Positions 35,835-47,150 are shown, counted from the first letter of the stretch. The stretch is DNA of 64,000 nt from Amylostereum areolatum (GCA_012932865.1 SAXG01000044.1:310001-374000), one strand, 5' to 3'. The notes: generated by a model from the letters alone, not told the origin. Made by a program: numbers and translations.

Positions 35835-38511
35835 TGCGCATGTATGCATCTACATAGTGAAGGGGAGTCCGTCATCATCGCTCTCCACAATGTCCTCCAC
35901 ACCATCGTCAGCATCGCCAATCGTCACAACCGTCCTGAGGGATTCCCACTCGCGGCGCGTTACCGGAGTGTCGTTCAGACGCTGACCCACCAGGGTGGCA
36001 AGACGACCTTGCCATTGCACGATGTTTTCTCCCACTCCAGGACTGATGTCAAGGCCGACCTGGGGAAGATATCAGCACGGGGAAGCGACGACCAAGGGCT
36101 TGACTTACTTGTCGGCCGTCCTCCACAATCGTGGGCAGGGGTATGCCCGTCACCAGCGGTAGTGACAAGGCTAGGGAAGGCTGTTGTCTAGGGGCCGGCT
36201 GCTTGCGCGGGTGTTTGATATCCTTTGCTAGTTTAGAGGATGAAGGCACACCGGTGGCAAGCGGGAGGGTGTCGAACGAGGGTACACCGTCGTCAAGCGC
36301 TATGGCAGACGAGGAAGCAACGTTGTCCGGAGCATCTTCGCGAGGGGTATCGTGGTAGTACTTCAAGTAGACGCGTCGGTACCGATACTCAAGCTCAGCA
36401 TGGTCGTCGTGCTTGGAGCAGTCTTTCAAGAGGTGGTCGGTGAGGTCTTCAATGTTTGAAAATGTGCTGGGGGAAGGTCAGCAGCTGGGTGAGGCGTGAA
36501 AAGGGTGATACGCACATGTTATCGACAGGACACTCGAACCCATCTTCCGTGGCATCGTCGAGGAGTTTGCGCCACGGTGCATGCCTGAGCCTGACAGACA
36601 GTTAGCAAGTAAAAGAACAGAACCGCAAGCACATACATATGACGTTCGAGATGAGACCACACTTTGACGGGGTTGAACGAGCATTCGGGGCAGACCCACA
36701 AGTTTTCTCGCTGAGAGACGATCAGTAAGCGGAAGGAGTAGCAACGAGGACGTTACCTTGTACATGCGCTCACGTAGGCGTTGCTTCTCCAACGGCGCAA
36801 CGAGATACCTCCAGAATGCAAGACGGAGCTCGTCCATGGGGACGTGCATAAACTCGCTGTCCGACGGGTCGTCTATGCGGGGCCGAAAATCGATGGTGTT
36901 CTGGACGAAAGCTTCCTCGGAGGACTTGGATGCGGCACGGTCTGTACCTCCGAGTTCTTTGGTGGACTTTTTAATTTCGTCGCAGAGCTGCTTACTGAGC
37001 TCTTTGAGGACCGGAGTGCGAACAATCGAGGACGAGAGCAGAACAGCAGCTTGAACGGCCGAGGACACCTCGCCCTCGACGTCCTGGGGGGGTTCCGTTT
37101 CGCACGAGGAGAGGTAGATTTTGGTGGCCTGATGAAAGGCTGTCCAGGCCTCGACATCTTCCTCGGAGGATGGGGGGTCGGGGGGTTGCACATCTGCCAA
37201 ACGATCGGTACGAGGAGGAACGGAGATGTGCGTGTCACGTACTAGCAACATAGGGGACTTGTTTGGTGGGAAACTCGACATCAGGCATCCCGTCAGAAGT
37301 GTCCGCGACAACCTTGGGGGCGGATTCGCGGGCGGCGACGGCCGCGGAAAGGAGAGGGACCGCACCCCTCAGACTAGCGATGACAGTGTTTTTGTCCTTG
37401 GTCGTCGCGGCCTTGCGAGCAAGCGCGTCTTCGTAAGTTCGTTCCGCCTTGTCGCTCGTGCGGTATTTTCTCCTCAGATGGCGCCTCTGCTTGGTCTCTT
37501 CGGCGCATAACGCGATGAGCTTGATGCGAGCCTGGACGCCACGAGCATTAGCCAACGTCATGAAAGGGTCCGTCCACGCACCTCGCCTGCGCGGATGCGA
37601 ACATCTTTCTCGTCCTCGTTCAGATCATCCACTTCGATATCACCGTCCGAGTCCAGCGTGCAGCGGTAGAGGGGCGCAGTCACCGTGGCAAGCTTGGCCT
37701 CGTCCTCGAGCATGTCGACGACAGGGTCATCGGTGAGCAGAGGGATATTCTCGGCCTGCGACGGGGTTACGAAATGGATATCCTGCCTTTTGAGGAGGAT
37801 TGGAACGGTGGACTGTTTGAAGCCAGCTCGTCCGAACTCGGATGGAGACAAGTTGTGGCCGGATCCTATCGAGCGGAAAAAGGTGAAGAAATGGGCGCCT
37901 ACCACCGCGACACGGGCCCGGAGGTCGACCAAGATGGGGATGCACTGAACATGGTGGTCAGCTAGATCAAAGAGGAGAGGAAGGACACGAACCTCGATCT
38001 CGTCCAGCTGTTCCGAGGACAGGGCGATGCGCCGTTTGGCTGGACGCTCTGGTGCAGGGGCATCCGCTTGTTCTTCTTGTTGTGCGAGCATCTTGCGACC
38101 GAGGAGAGCCATGACGGCGGCGGAGCTGCGTTCGTGCACATGTTGCCCGGCCTACAAAGAAACAATAAGCGGAGACAAGGACATCCGGGGATGTTCTCAC
38201 TTGAAAGGCGCGGATGTCCTCAGGGTCCAACTCTCCCAGTCGAATCGCGGAGACATCAAAGTTTGCGGTGGACCTAGAATAATAGCGACTCAAGGTTTTG
38301 AACTGACCTTCGGAGTGACCGAGGATGGCCGCGGCCCAGCCCTGGCCCTTGACGAGCGAGTACTGTAGGCAAAATCATGAGTGGATGAGAAATAATGAAG
38401 GGTGGAAAACCAACGTAGTTGCCGGTCTCGCGACGGAGAGCGTACAATCCGGACTTGGGGAGGCCGGCGTTGACGGCGATGGCGGAGATGGATTGGTAAA
38501 GAGTTTGGGTG

Positions 38512-38516
38512 AGCGC
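38512..38516. repeat. Target-site duplication AGCGC, left
   Basis: AGCGC immediately precedes the TG of the 5' LTR and recurs after the CA of the 3' LTR at 48765-48769. Confidence 0.95.
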
Positions 38517-39056
38517 TGTTACAACTTGTCCAAGGTACTCCAGTTTCCATTTCCTTACTAGGAAGGACGTTGCTAAACGACGGGTTACGACGGTGCCCCA
38601 GTTCGTAACCGTCTCAACCACACAACGACGACAGTGCCACAGATCGTCACCGTCTCAACAGCAGTGCCACAGATCGTCACCGTCTCAACGGCATAGCCCC
38701 GACGGTGCCACAGTCTCGTTCCCGTAGATACTCGATACGACCGTTGCTCGATGTACATATATTTACTCGACCTCCTTTCTTATAAAAGGAGGCCCATCGA
38801 ACGAGCCATTCCCCAGCTCGTTCTCTTTGTAAATACAGGACTGTTCTAATAAGAACCTCCTCCTCTAAACGCTAAAGAGAATCCCAAGCAAACTAAGTTG
38901 ATAAGCTCGCCTAAGTCTTCCGTGAAGACTTACTGCTTCGCTTATCGACCTTCACCTTCGTATAACCGAGACGTCTGGATCACCTGATCCCACCTCTCAC
39001 GCGTAAGAGTACTGTAGCCTGAGCCGCTTGTCACGTGATAAGGACCGTCCTTAACA
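38517..39056 (+). repeat. 5' LTR of element 1
   Basis: 540 bp, TGTTACAACTTG...CCTTAACA. Contains TATAAAA at about 38781 and an internal imperfect tandem repeat of a ~28-bp unit (GTGCCACAGATCGTCACCG core) at about 38632-38690. Confidence 0.95.
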
Positions 39057-39135
39057 CTAGAACGAGCTCTCCTCTACACTAGCTCACCCTACAGTTTGGC
39101 GCAGAGCGTCAAACGAAACACCCACCACGGAGTCA
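39057..39135 (+). other. Leader of element 1, possible primer-binding site
   Basis: 79 nt between the LTR and the first conserved-looking Gag residues. TGGCGCAGAGCG at 39097-39108 has the TGG start of a tRNA-primed site, but is 40 nt from the LTR, farther than usual. The gag frame is already open throughout this leader, with no ATG. Confidence 0.35.
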
Positions 39136-41187
39136 GTGGAACAACCCGCTGAAAAAAGACCATCAGATTTTGAGATCCCTCAACTCCAATCAAACTGCAG
39201 TCGAGACTTCCCTAACGGAAACGAAGATCATCGCTGGACATTTGACCCCTATCATCTCCTTTTTTACTACGACGGAACCCTCGTCGCGAAAGAAAGCAAA
39301 GGGACATACGCGTACCAGTGGAACCCACCCATATACAGATACAACCTTCCCCCAGCAGCAGAATACTTCAAAGATAGATCCAAAAGAGAAAAGGAAGACG
39401 GAAGCTACGACAATTCACATTGGAAGCGCCCAGATTATTCAAGACCTCATATCGGGCCCCTCTCATCAGAAGAACTCTGGAAACACCCGGACGCACAGAA
39501 AGTCGAAGAGAAGCCTTACACCGGGAATATTAAGGACTACTGGGAATTTGATCCCGATACCGACACAACCGATACGACAACCGAACCACAGAACCCTCAA
39601 ACCGAACTCCAGCATCCTCAAGAACCCGCAACAACTACACAGCCTCCAGAGGAAACCGCGCCAGAACCTAAGAGAACTGTATCAAACCCCCAAGTTAAGT
39701 CCGATTCCGGAGGAAGTCGAGAAGGCAGCCCATCGAGCGCAGCAGAAACGGAAGGACATACAGAGAAATCAACAAGATCTCCATCAGTTAAATCAGACGA
39801 AGATATCTTCGGAACCAGAAGAGGAAGACAAGGAAATCTATTCGGAAGACCAGAGAACGTCACAACAATGGGAGACACCGCCACCTCGATACCCAACCCC
39901 GCCACCGCACTTGGCAATGTCCCCCCTGGAGAGACTAATGTACCGCGCCAGACGCCTGCAACTCCAACACCAGCCGATCCCGCAAAACCGAGACATGAGA
40001 CTCGATTCTCCCTAGGATTTGGCACGACCGAACCAATAAGATGGAGACCGCCACAATCACCATCACCACCGCCTTCCGACCGATCGATCGAAGACAAGAA
40101 AGGAAAAGAAGTCCAGGACTACGTTTTCGGAAGAGGAGCAACCGCAGATCTTCCGAAAGGATCAAAGTATCCACCAGGGAATTCCCCACCGGGAGGAACA
40201 GGAACAATTGGATCAAAGCCCGACGACAAGGACAAAGGATTCAAGTTAAACGCATTAGGAGTATATGACGGAAGGGATCGGGCAAAAGCAGCAAAGTTCG
40301 TAGAACAATGCGTACTTCGCTTCATAGAATTCCCCAACGCATATGCTGCCAACATGCGTAAGATAACCTTCGTGCTCTCACATCTCACCGATGGGCCTGC
40401 CCTTCACTGGGCGTCCCTTTTAATAAGCAAAATCGATAAGATACGAGATCGCGGCCTAGATCCAGAAGCGTACCTTCCATGGACGGTGTTCCGCGACCAC
40501 TTCTTAGAGACCTTTGGAGAAATAGACCCCGGAAGGGACGCTAGATTCAACATACAGCGCCTGGAACAAGGCACTATGGACACCAAAGATTACATCACGA
40601 TCTTCAGAGACTATGCTATGGAAGCTGGTTACGATCATAAAGCATTGATCGACCAATTCAAGAGAGGACTGCGCAACGATATCGTGGTCGAGATCCTCAA
40701 GAGAGATCACATCTCGAACGATATTGAAGAATGGTATGAACTCGCATTGCGCATCGATAATAACTGGCGAGAAGCTCAAGCATTCCAACGGCATTATACA
40801 AGACCAATGAACCCAACGAGCGACCTCACCCTCCTATACAAGAAACCACAGGCGTACGTTCCATTCCGAAAAGGAAACGGAAACAAAGGAAACGTTACCA
40901 CCGCCAGAGCCGCTCAGACCGGAAACAACGGCCGAAACTTCAGACGCCTTACCCCACAAGAACGTACCGAACTCCAGAAATCAGGATCATGCTTCTATTG
41001 CCGGAAGCCAGGACACATCTCCAGGAACTGCCCAGAGAAACGTACCCAAACAACGATCAATGCACGAACAGCGAATCTAACAGAGGAAGAATCCCCGATT
41101 GATCAGATCACCAAGCTTGTGAACAAGATGGACAGTGAAACGTTCGCACGCACTGCCAACATGTTCAAAGACAATCAGGGTTTTTGA
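39136..41187 (+). CDS. gag: Gag of element 1
   Basis: About 683 codons from GTG 39136; the frame is open upstream but the first ATG is at 39868 (residue ~245). Order: an unusual aromatic N-terminal segment (WTFDPYHLLFYYDGTLVA), a long Pro/Glu/Thr-rich linker, then the capsid-like retrotransposon gag domain from about residue 375 (YDGRDRAKAAKFVEQ, FRDHFLETFGEIDPG, FKRGLRNDIVVEIL). A CCHC zinc knuckle CFYCRKPGHISRNC follows near residue 618. It packages RNA into cytoplasmic particles. The stop overlaps a slippery heptamer that leads into pol. How translation starts is unclear: a non-AUG start or a spliced leader would be needed for the N-terminal part. Confidence 0.9.
   Translation: MEQPAEKRPSDFEIPQLQSNCSRDFPNGNEDHRWTFDPYHLLFYYDGTLVAKESKGTYAYQWNPPIYRYNLPPAAEYFKDRSKREKEDGSYDNSHWKRPDYSRPHIGPLSSEELWKHPDAQKVEEKPYTGNIKDYWEFDPDTDTTDTTTEPQNPQTELQHPQEPATTTQPPEETAPEPKRTVSNPQVKSDSGGSREGSPSSAAETEGHTEKSTRSPSVKSDEDIFGTRRGRQGNLFGRPENVTTMGDTATSIPNPATALGNVPPGETNVPRQTPATPTPADPAKPRHETRFSLGFGTTEPIRWRPPQSPSPPPSDRSIEDKKGKEVQDYVFGRGATADLPKGSKYPPGNSPPGGTGTIGSKPDDKDKGFKLNALGVYDGRDRAKAAKFVEQCVLRFIEFPNAYAANMRKITFVLSHLTDGPALHWASLLISKIDKIRDRGLDPEAYLPWTVFRDHFLETFGEIDPGRDARFNIQRLEQGTMDTKDYITIFRDYAMEAGYDHKALIDQFKRGLRNDIVVEILKRDHISNDIEEWYELALRIDNNWREAQAFQRHYTRPMNPTSDLTLLYKKPQAYVPFRKGNGNKGNVTTARAAQTGNNGRNFRRLTPQERTELQKSGSCFYCRKPGHISRNCPEKRTQTTINARTANLTEEESPIDQITKLVNKMDSETFARTANMFKDNQGF
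41178..41184 (+). promoter_or_regulatory. -1 frameshift site GGGTTTT at the gag stop
   Basis: Gag reads CAG GGT TTT TGA. G-GGT-TTT is a legal X-XXY-YYZ heptamer, and after a -1 slip the next codon is TTG at 41184, the first codon of the pol frame. Confidence 0.7.
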
Positions 41188-44100
41188 ATCGTCCTTCAAC
41201 CGCGGCTGTTGAAAGGACACAGACAATGAACTTTTCAAGTCGATCTTCTGTACAGGATACAGAAGATGACGTAAATAGAACAGTGTATATAAGGTCATAC
41301 CAAGACGGAGCAACACACGCTCCATCAATTCATATACCTGTTATGTTTCATGGAAAGTTCCGTAAAGCCGCAGCAAAAGCGCTATTGGACAGCGGAGCAA
41401 GCAGCACTCTGATCCATCCAGATTTTGTACGAAAACACAAGATGAATCTGATCCAGCTTAAGAAACCGATACCGATATACAACGTCGACGGATCTCGAAA
41501 CACTCTGGGAGAGATCAAACAGAAGGTATACCTTCCAATGACGATGGAAGGAATCAACGGAGAAATTCACCGCGAAAGCCTAGGACTATTCGTCACAGCC
41601 CTAGGAGGAGACGAAGTAATCTTAGGAACCCCTTGGCTTAAAAAACACAACCCTAGCATCGATTGGAGAAAGAGACAGATTACACTACAGACATGTCCAG
41701 GTACGTGCTCCACCACGAGTAAAACAATGATCGTCCAAGGAAAAGACGAACCCTTCCTACCATCATTCGAAGAACAGAAGATCAACCATCACGCAACGAT
41801 AGAAGAACAAGAAGACCCCGAATTCAACTCCGATCTCGCCGATATCAGGATAGTCAGAACGTTCCATGGAAAGACTGACGTAGAAACAATGCCGATTGCA
41901 GAAGAAACAAACGAACCCGGTATTTGGATAACAGCAAGAGCAACCAAGGCACAAGAACTCGCAGAAAGAGCGGCCATAGGAGAGAAGAAGAAGACACTCG
42001 ATGAGATGATTCCGTCTAGTTACAAACAGTATCAGAAGGTATTCGAAAAGAAAGCGTCGGAACGCTTTCCAATCAGCAGACCTTGGGATCACGCGATAGA
42101 CCTGACTGAAGGATGGAAACCTCGGAATTGTAAAGTGTACCCAATGACGGTACCGGAACGGAAGGAACTGGACACATTCATAGATGAACATCTACGAAAA
42201 GGGTACATCCGAGAATCAAAATCAGAGATATCATCACCCTTCTTCTTTATCAAGAAGAAAGATGGATCTCTTCGACCAGTACAGGACTATCGCTATCTTA
42301 ACTCGATCACGGTCAAAAATGAATACCCGATACCACTCATCTCAGATCTCATCGACAAATTAAAGGGCGCTAAGATCTTCTCAAAGCTCGATCTCCGATG
42401 GGGATACAACAATGTTCGGATCAAAGAAGGAGATCAATGGAAAGCTGTGTTCAAAACAAACAGAGGCCTTTTCGAACCAATGGTAATGTTCTTCGGACTA
42501 ACCAACTCACCCGCAACATTCCAAGCAATGATGAACGCACTGTTCAAAGAATTAATAGACACCGGAAAAGTGGTGGTCTATATGGATGACATACTGATAT
42601 TTACAGAAACACTCGACGAACATAGGAAACTGATGAAAGAAGCCCTCCAACTTCTAGAACGGAACGATCTATTCCTGAAACCAGAGAAGTGCTTCTTCGA
42701 ACGACCATCGATCGAATACCTAGGCGTGATAATCACGCACAACAAGGTACAGATGGACCCGGTCAAAGTCCAAGGGCTAGCAGAATGGCCCACACCGAGG
42801 AAAGTAAAAGAAGTCCAATCATTCCTCGGATTTGGAAATTTCTATCGACGCTTCATCAAAGACTATTCTAAGATCGCCAGACCCCTATTCCAGCTCACAA
42901 AGAAAGACCACGAATGGAACTGGACGACCGAATGTGAACGTACCTTCGAAAGACTAAAACGAGAATTCACGTCGTCCCCAATCTTAATCATGCCCGATGA
43001 AAACAAACCATTCCGCATAGAGAGTGACGCCTCCGATTTCGCGTACGGAGCTATACTATCGCAGCCAGATGAGATCGAAAGATGGCATCCGGTCGCGTAC
43101 CTATCCAAATCACTGTCACCCGCGGAACAAAATTACGAGATATACGACAAAGAACTCTTAGGAGTAGTGAAAGCCTTAGAACACTGGCGACACTATCTAG
43201 AAGGAGCGAACCACAAAGTCGAAATCTGGACAGATCATAAAAATCTAGAATATTTCACAACAGCGCAGAAACTCAATCGACGGCAAGCACGATGGAGCTT
43301 ATATCTGTCCCGTTTCGACTACACCTTGGTGCACAAACCAGGAAGTACAAACAAGGCAGATGGACTTTCTAGAAGACCAGATCATAAGGAAGACATTCCA
43401 GACAACGACGACCGCATCCTGCTTCACCCTTCGGTTTTCAGGGCTAGAGCCACCGGAAGAGGAACAGTCGAAGCAGTCGGAGACAAAGAACTTCTCAAAG
43501 AACTAAGAAACTTCTCACACCTAGATGATGAAGTTTGGACAGCGTTAGATACGATCAAAAGATCGGGACCACGCACCCTCACAAAAGGAATCGAAGATTG
43601 GAACTTCGAGAACGATCTGATCATCAGAAAAGGAAAGATCTATGTGCCACAGAATCTCGAACTTCGACGCATGATCCTAAAATCGCATCATGATCTGGAA
43701 ACGATTGGACATCCAGGCGAAATGAAAACTCTGGAGCTGGTACAAAGAAACTTTTGGTGGCCAAAGATGATTTCCTTCGTAAAAGGTTATGTTCAAGGAT
43801 GTCCCGTATGCCAGTCAACAAAAAATGTCACGCATCCGGCAAAACATCCATTACAACCCACGGAAATACCAGAACGACCATGGGAAACAATCACATCAGA
43901 TTTTATTACAGACCTTCCGATCTCCAACGGATTCGATTCGATCAACGTAGTCGTCGACAGGTTCACCAAAACCGCAGTATTCACGCCGTGCCTAAAGACG
44001 ATCAACGCAGAAGAAACAGCTGATCTTCTGATCGACAATGTTTACAGACGATTTGGACTATGGAAAAGAATGATATCGGACAGAGGCCCTCAATTCGCAT

Positions 44101-45071
44101 CCAAAGTATTCCAATCCATCTGCGAAAGCCTCGGAGTTATCTCGTCGCTCAGTACAGCGTATCATCCCCAAACGGATGGCGAAACAGAAAGAGTGAATCA
44201 AGAATTAGAACAATATCTTCGAGCATTCTGCAACGGAGATCAAACGAATTGGGCAAGACTTCTACCAAAAGCAGAATTTGCACACAATATAAGACAACAT
44301 TCAGCTACGAAAACTTCCCCATTTGAACTCCTACACGGGTATCAACCAGTTTTTAACCCGGCAATACCAACCGATCCGCGAATACCGACAGCCGAAGAAA
44401 GAATAAAGAACTTTAAGGACGCATGGGACAACGCAGAAGCGAGTCTGGAAATAGCTGCCAAATTAATGAAAATGCAGCACGATCAAACGACCACACTGCG
44501 AGACCAACTCAAACAGGGTGACCAAGTATGGTTAGATGGGAAAAATCTTAACACGGTATACCCGAAAACTAAACTAGCACCAAAACGATTTGGCCCATTC
44601 AAAATCGAAAAAGTAATAGGACCAGTAACCTATCGCTTAGAACTACCGGCGAAATGGAAAATACATCCGGTATTCCACGCGGCACTATTAATTCCGTTCA
44701 AAGAAACAGAACAATATGGAGAAGCTTACGAAAAACCGCCCCCGGAACTAGTAAACGACGAAGAACTCTATGAACTGGAAACGATAATAGCCTCGAAACT
44801 AGACAAACGATATTCCGAACCATTACATTATTTCGTAAAATGGAAAGGCTACCCAGATTCCGGTAACACATGGGAACCAGCATCTAATCTCGAAGGATCA
44901 AAAGATGCGATCACAGAGTTCCACCGGAATAATCCCAAGGCACCGAAGTTACCACCACAGCCAATCAAAGATACCAACACAGAAACCACTGATCGTGACG
45001 AAACTGAAGCAACGCAGCAAGAAAGAAGGCCACCGAGACGAAAGAAACGCAAGACGAAAGTAAGACAGTAG
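41184..45071 (+). CDS. pol: Pol of element 1: protease, RT, RNase H, integrase, chromodomain
   Basis: 1295 codons uninterrupted. Protease DSGASSTLIHP near residue 68. Reverse transcriptase VQDYRYLNSITVKN and KLDLRWGYNNVRI, with active site YMDD near residue 466. RNase H with DASDFAYGAILSQ, YDKELLGVVKALEHWRHYL and DHKNLEYF. Integrase zinc domain H-H-C-C (SHHDL...GCPVCQ, residues ~836-877). The DD35E core has VVVDRFTK, SDRGPQF and QELEQYLR, all catalytic acidic residues present. A C-terminal chromodomain, HYFVKWKGYPDSGNTWEP, lies near residue 1225. Expressed by -1 frameshifting from gag (first codon TTG; first ATG at 41226). The chromodomain presumably directs integration to modified chromatin. 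Confidence 0.97.
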   Translation: MNRPSTAAVERTQTMNFSSRSSVQDTEDDVNRTVYIRSYQDGATHAPSIHIPVMFHGKFRKAAAKALLDSGASSTLIHPDFVRKHKMNLIQLKKPIPIYNVDGSRNTLGEIKQKVYLPMTMEGINGEIHRESLGLFVTALGGDEVILGTPWLKKHNPSIDWRKRQITLQTCPGTCSTTSKTMIVQGKDEPFLPSFEEQKINHHATIEEQEDPEFNSDLADIRIVRTFHGKTDVETMPIAEETNEPGIWITARATKAQELAERAAIGEKKKTLDEMIPSSYKQYQKVFEKKASERFPISRPWDHAIDLTEGWKPRNCKVYPMTVPERKELDTFIDEHLRKGYIRESKSEISSPFFFIKKKDGSLRPVQDYRYLNSITVKNEYPIPLISDLIDKLKGAKIFSKLDLRWGYNNVRIKEGDQWKAVFKTNRGLFEPMVMFFGLTNSPATFQAMMNALFKELIDTGKVVVYMDDILIFTETLDEHRKLMKEALQLLERNDLFLKPEKCFFERPSIEYLGVIITHNKVQMDPVKVQGLAEWPTPRKVKEVQSFLGFGNFYRRFIKDYSKIARPLFQLTKKDHEWNWTTECERTFERLKREFTSSPILIMPDENKPFRIESDASDFAYGAILSQPDEIERWHPVAYLSKSLSPAEQNYEIYDKELLGVVKALEHWRHYLEGANHKVEIWTDHKNLEYFTTAQKLNRRQARWSLYLSRFDYTLVHKPGSTNKADGLSRRPDHKEDIPDNDDRILLHPSVFRARATGRGTVEAVGDKELLKELRNFSHLDDEVWTALDTIKRSGPRTLTKGIEDWNFENDLIIRKGKIYVPQNLELRRMILKSHHDLETIGHPGEMKTLELVQRNFWWPKMISFVKGYVQGCPVCQSTKNVTHPAKHPLQPTEIPERPWETITSDFITDLPISNGFDSINVVVDRFTKTAVFTPCLKTINAEETADLLIDNVYRRFGLWKRMISDRGPQFASKVFQSICESLGVISSLSTAYHPQTDGETERVNQELEQYLRAFCNGDQTNWARLLPKAEFAHNIRQHSATKTSPFELLHGYQPVFNPAIPTDPRIPTAEERIKNFKDAWDNAEASLEIAAKLMKMQHDQTTTLRDQLKQGDQVWLDGKNLNTVYPKTKLAPKRFGPFKIEKVIGPVTYRLELPAKWKIHPVFHAALLIPFKETEQYGEAYEKPPPELVNDEELYELETIIASKLDKRYSEPLHYFVKWKGYPDSGNTWEPASNLEGSKDAITEFHRNNPKAPKLPPQPIKDTNTETTDRDETEATQQERRPPRRKKRKTKVRQ

Positions 45072-45214
45072 TGAGACTCAACGGCATTCAGGCGAATGCA
45101 CTGCCAACAAAGGGGGGATAAAAACCCTACAGGTTCAACAAGACAGATCACCAATGTCCACCACCCCAAACGCAACCAGCATCTCCTCTACCAATCAGAC
45201 CGCCTCACCCAACA

Positions 45215-47150
45215 ATGTCGAACGCATCCGCCTCGTCTGCAACAAAGCACACCACACCCAACAGGAACGCACTCTCTGTGGAGACTGCTTCATCGCTCGA
45301 TCGGCAGCAATCTTCGCAATTAAGTCAGTACCTCCTCCGTCTAGGTCAGGACCAGACGGAAGAACAGGGGGTAAGCCGATTGGAAGCACACAGAAGAACC
45401 CTAACTGAAGCACCCGAATTCCTCACAGGTGCTAACGCAATCCCCGTGGCCCGGAGCCACGGAAGCCCCAACACCCGAATCCCTTATACTCGAGAATCAA
45501 ATAGCCCACATGATAGTCGGAGTAGGAATCGAGCAGGCCAGACAGAGGATCGACGACCTCAGGAGGGAGTCGGCCGACGTCCAGGGCATCCTGAAGGACC
45601 ACAACAAGATGCTCGACGAAGAACTCCACCAACTGGACCTGAGGTACCTGACGCTCTCGACCGAGATGGAGGAACGAGAGGTCAAACTTCTTCGACGATT
45701 CCGGAAGCTAGCGCAACAGCTGTACTCAACGTCGCAGAGCTCCGGAGATTCCTTACTGAAGTCGGACTACGAGTCAACTGGCTCAACTGGGAAAGACACA
45801 CCTTCCGCGCAGCCTACGAAGGAGAAATCCTCCGAAGACGAATGGAAACTACCGGAGTTCCCCATATGTCGTCACGCGAAGGCCCCGACATTGACCTCAT
45901 CTTCCATGGACATCACATCTCCCCGGGCTATACTGTTCGACCCGATCCCATCGCATCCGCCCTCACCAGACCCCCGTTCCTTCCTAACGCCCCTCCACGA
46001 CCCGTCACCGCCCCCACGCCAACAGGATCCTTACCCATCCCCGGCATCACCCAGATCAACCCCGTCCAGCCTCCCGTCGCTAGAAACGGATTACCCGGAG
46101 AGCAGTTCGGACAGCCCCTGCCAAGAGAGATATCCAGACAGCCCATGGCTCCCCCAGAGCCCAGACAACAGACCAGCGATCCGCGACCAATACCTGGGAC
46201 ATCTCCTCGGCTGCCCACAATGCCTAGACCGCCAACTCCATTCCCGCTATCTGCTAGCGACGCTCCCATGCCGTGGCACGGAAACCCCGCTCCCTATCCC
46301 TCATTCCTCCGCCCGCACCCTGACCACGCTCGAGATCCCGTCACCCAGGATCCCCGAATCACCGCACAGCGACGTAAACATGATTCTGCCGAGCCCGACG
46401 GAAGACCATTCAAGCGGATCAGAGAGTTCGGACTCCCCGATGCATCGGGTGAGGGAGAACTTCAAGGAACTCAAGAAGATAGTCGATCGGATGATGGAAG
46501 ATCGTGCTCGCCGGAGACAGGAACTCAACCTAACGGACGAGTCGGACAGTTCAGCGGACGAATCGGACAGCTCGACGGACAAATCGGAGAAGGACGACAG
46601 GGAGAAGGAAGAAACGGCCGAGAATCCCTCGGACCAGTGGAACAACGAACCGACCACGTGGACGCAAGAGGAGTGGGACGCAATTCCCTCGAAGCCGCGG
46701 AAACGCTGCTGGAAATGCGGCAAGCGAGGCCATCTCCGCCGAGATTGCCCCCGTCGCAAGAACGCTCCCCCTCACTTCCCCCAATCTCGGTCCTGCTATC
46801 CCCTCCGACCACAGACTCCTCTTCCTCACCCTCGCCCGGACCGTCCGGATATCAGTTACGGTCCAGGAACACTGATGTTCCACCCCCACCTCCGACGTAC
46901 CGACGCTACCGCCCGCGCTCACAGACAGCTTCTGGGATTCCTCACGCGACGCAAGAGCCTGACGCACGAAGCCGCCCAACACGCCACTGAGCAGTGGCTG
47001 TATTGGGAGGACGCAATGCTCCGCACTCAGCGAGAACCCCCCTCGCGCTTCAATCACTCCTGGCGCGTCGACGACCTCTTCTGGAAGGAAGAAGATTGGG
47101 ACTTGCAGGAAGCGGAAGAGTCGAAGGATCACTGGCCGGAACCCTGGTAA
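45215..47150 (+). CDS. Accessory coiled-coil/zinc-knuckle protein of element 1 (spliced)
   Basis: ATG at 45215. Exon 1 (45215-45370) joins exon 2 (45429-47150) across a 58-nt intron, phase 0, about 625 residues. The second part has a long heptad coiled coil (QARQRIDDLRRESADVQG, LRYLTLSTEMEEREVKLLRRF), a Pro/Ser-rich middle, an acidic stretch (DESDSSADESDSS), a CCHC knuckle CWKCGKRGHLRRDC near residue 475, and a Trp/acidic end. A second Gag-like RNA-binding protein is a fair guess. If the intron is retained, exon 1 instead continues in another frame for 591 residues to 46990, giving a low-complexity protein without motifs. Located between pol and the 3' LTR, where env sits in retroviruses, but nothing here is envelope-like. 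Confidence 0.6.
45371..45428 (+). other. Predicted intron in the accessory gene
   Basis: 58 nt: donor GGGG|GTAAGC, branch-like CCCTAACTG, acceptor CCTCACAG. Spliced versus retained forms lead into two different long open frames. Confidence 0.6.

Noticed and set aside
38509..38727. 72-codon ORF at the 5' LTR of element 1
   Set aside because: Same LTR-encoded sequence that forms the tail of the membrane-protein ORF at the 3' end; no start or promoter context here.
45429..46990. Two independent full-length overlapping proteins over the same 1.56 kb
   Set aside because: The 591-codon frame is low-complexity (Pro/Arg/Gln) with no motif and may be open only because the DNA is C-rich. I list the motif-bearing spliced frame as the gene and leave the other as a finding.
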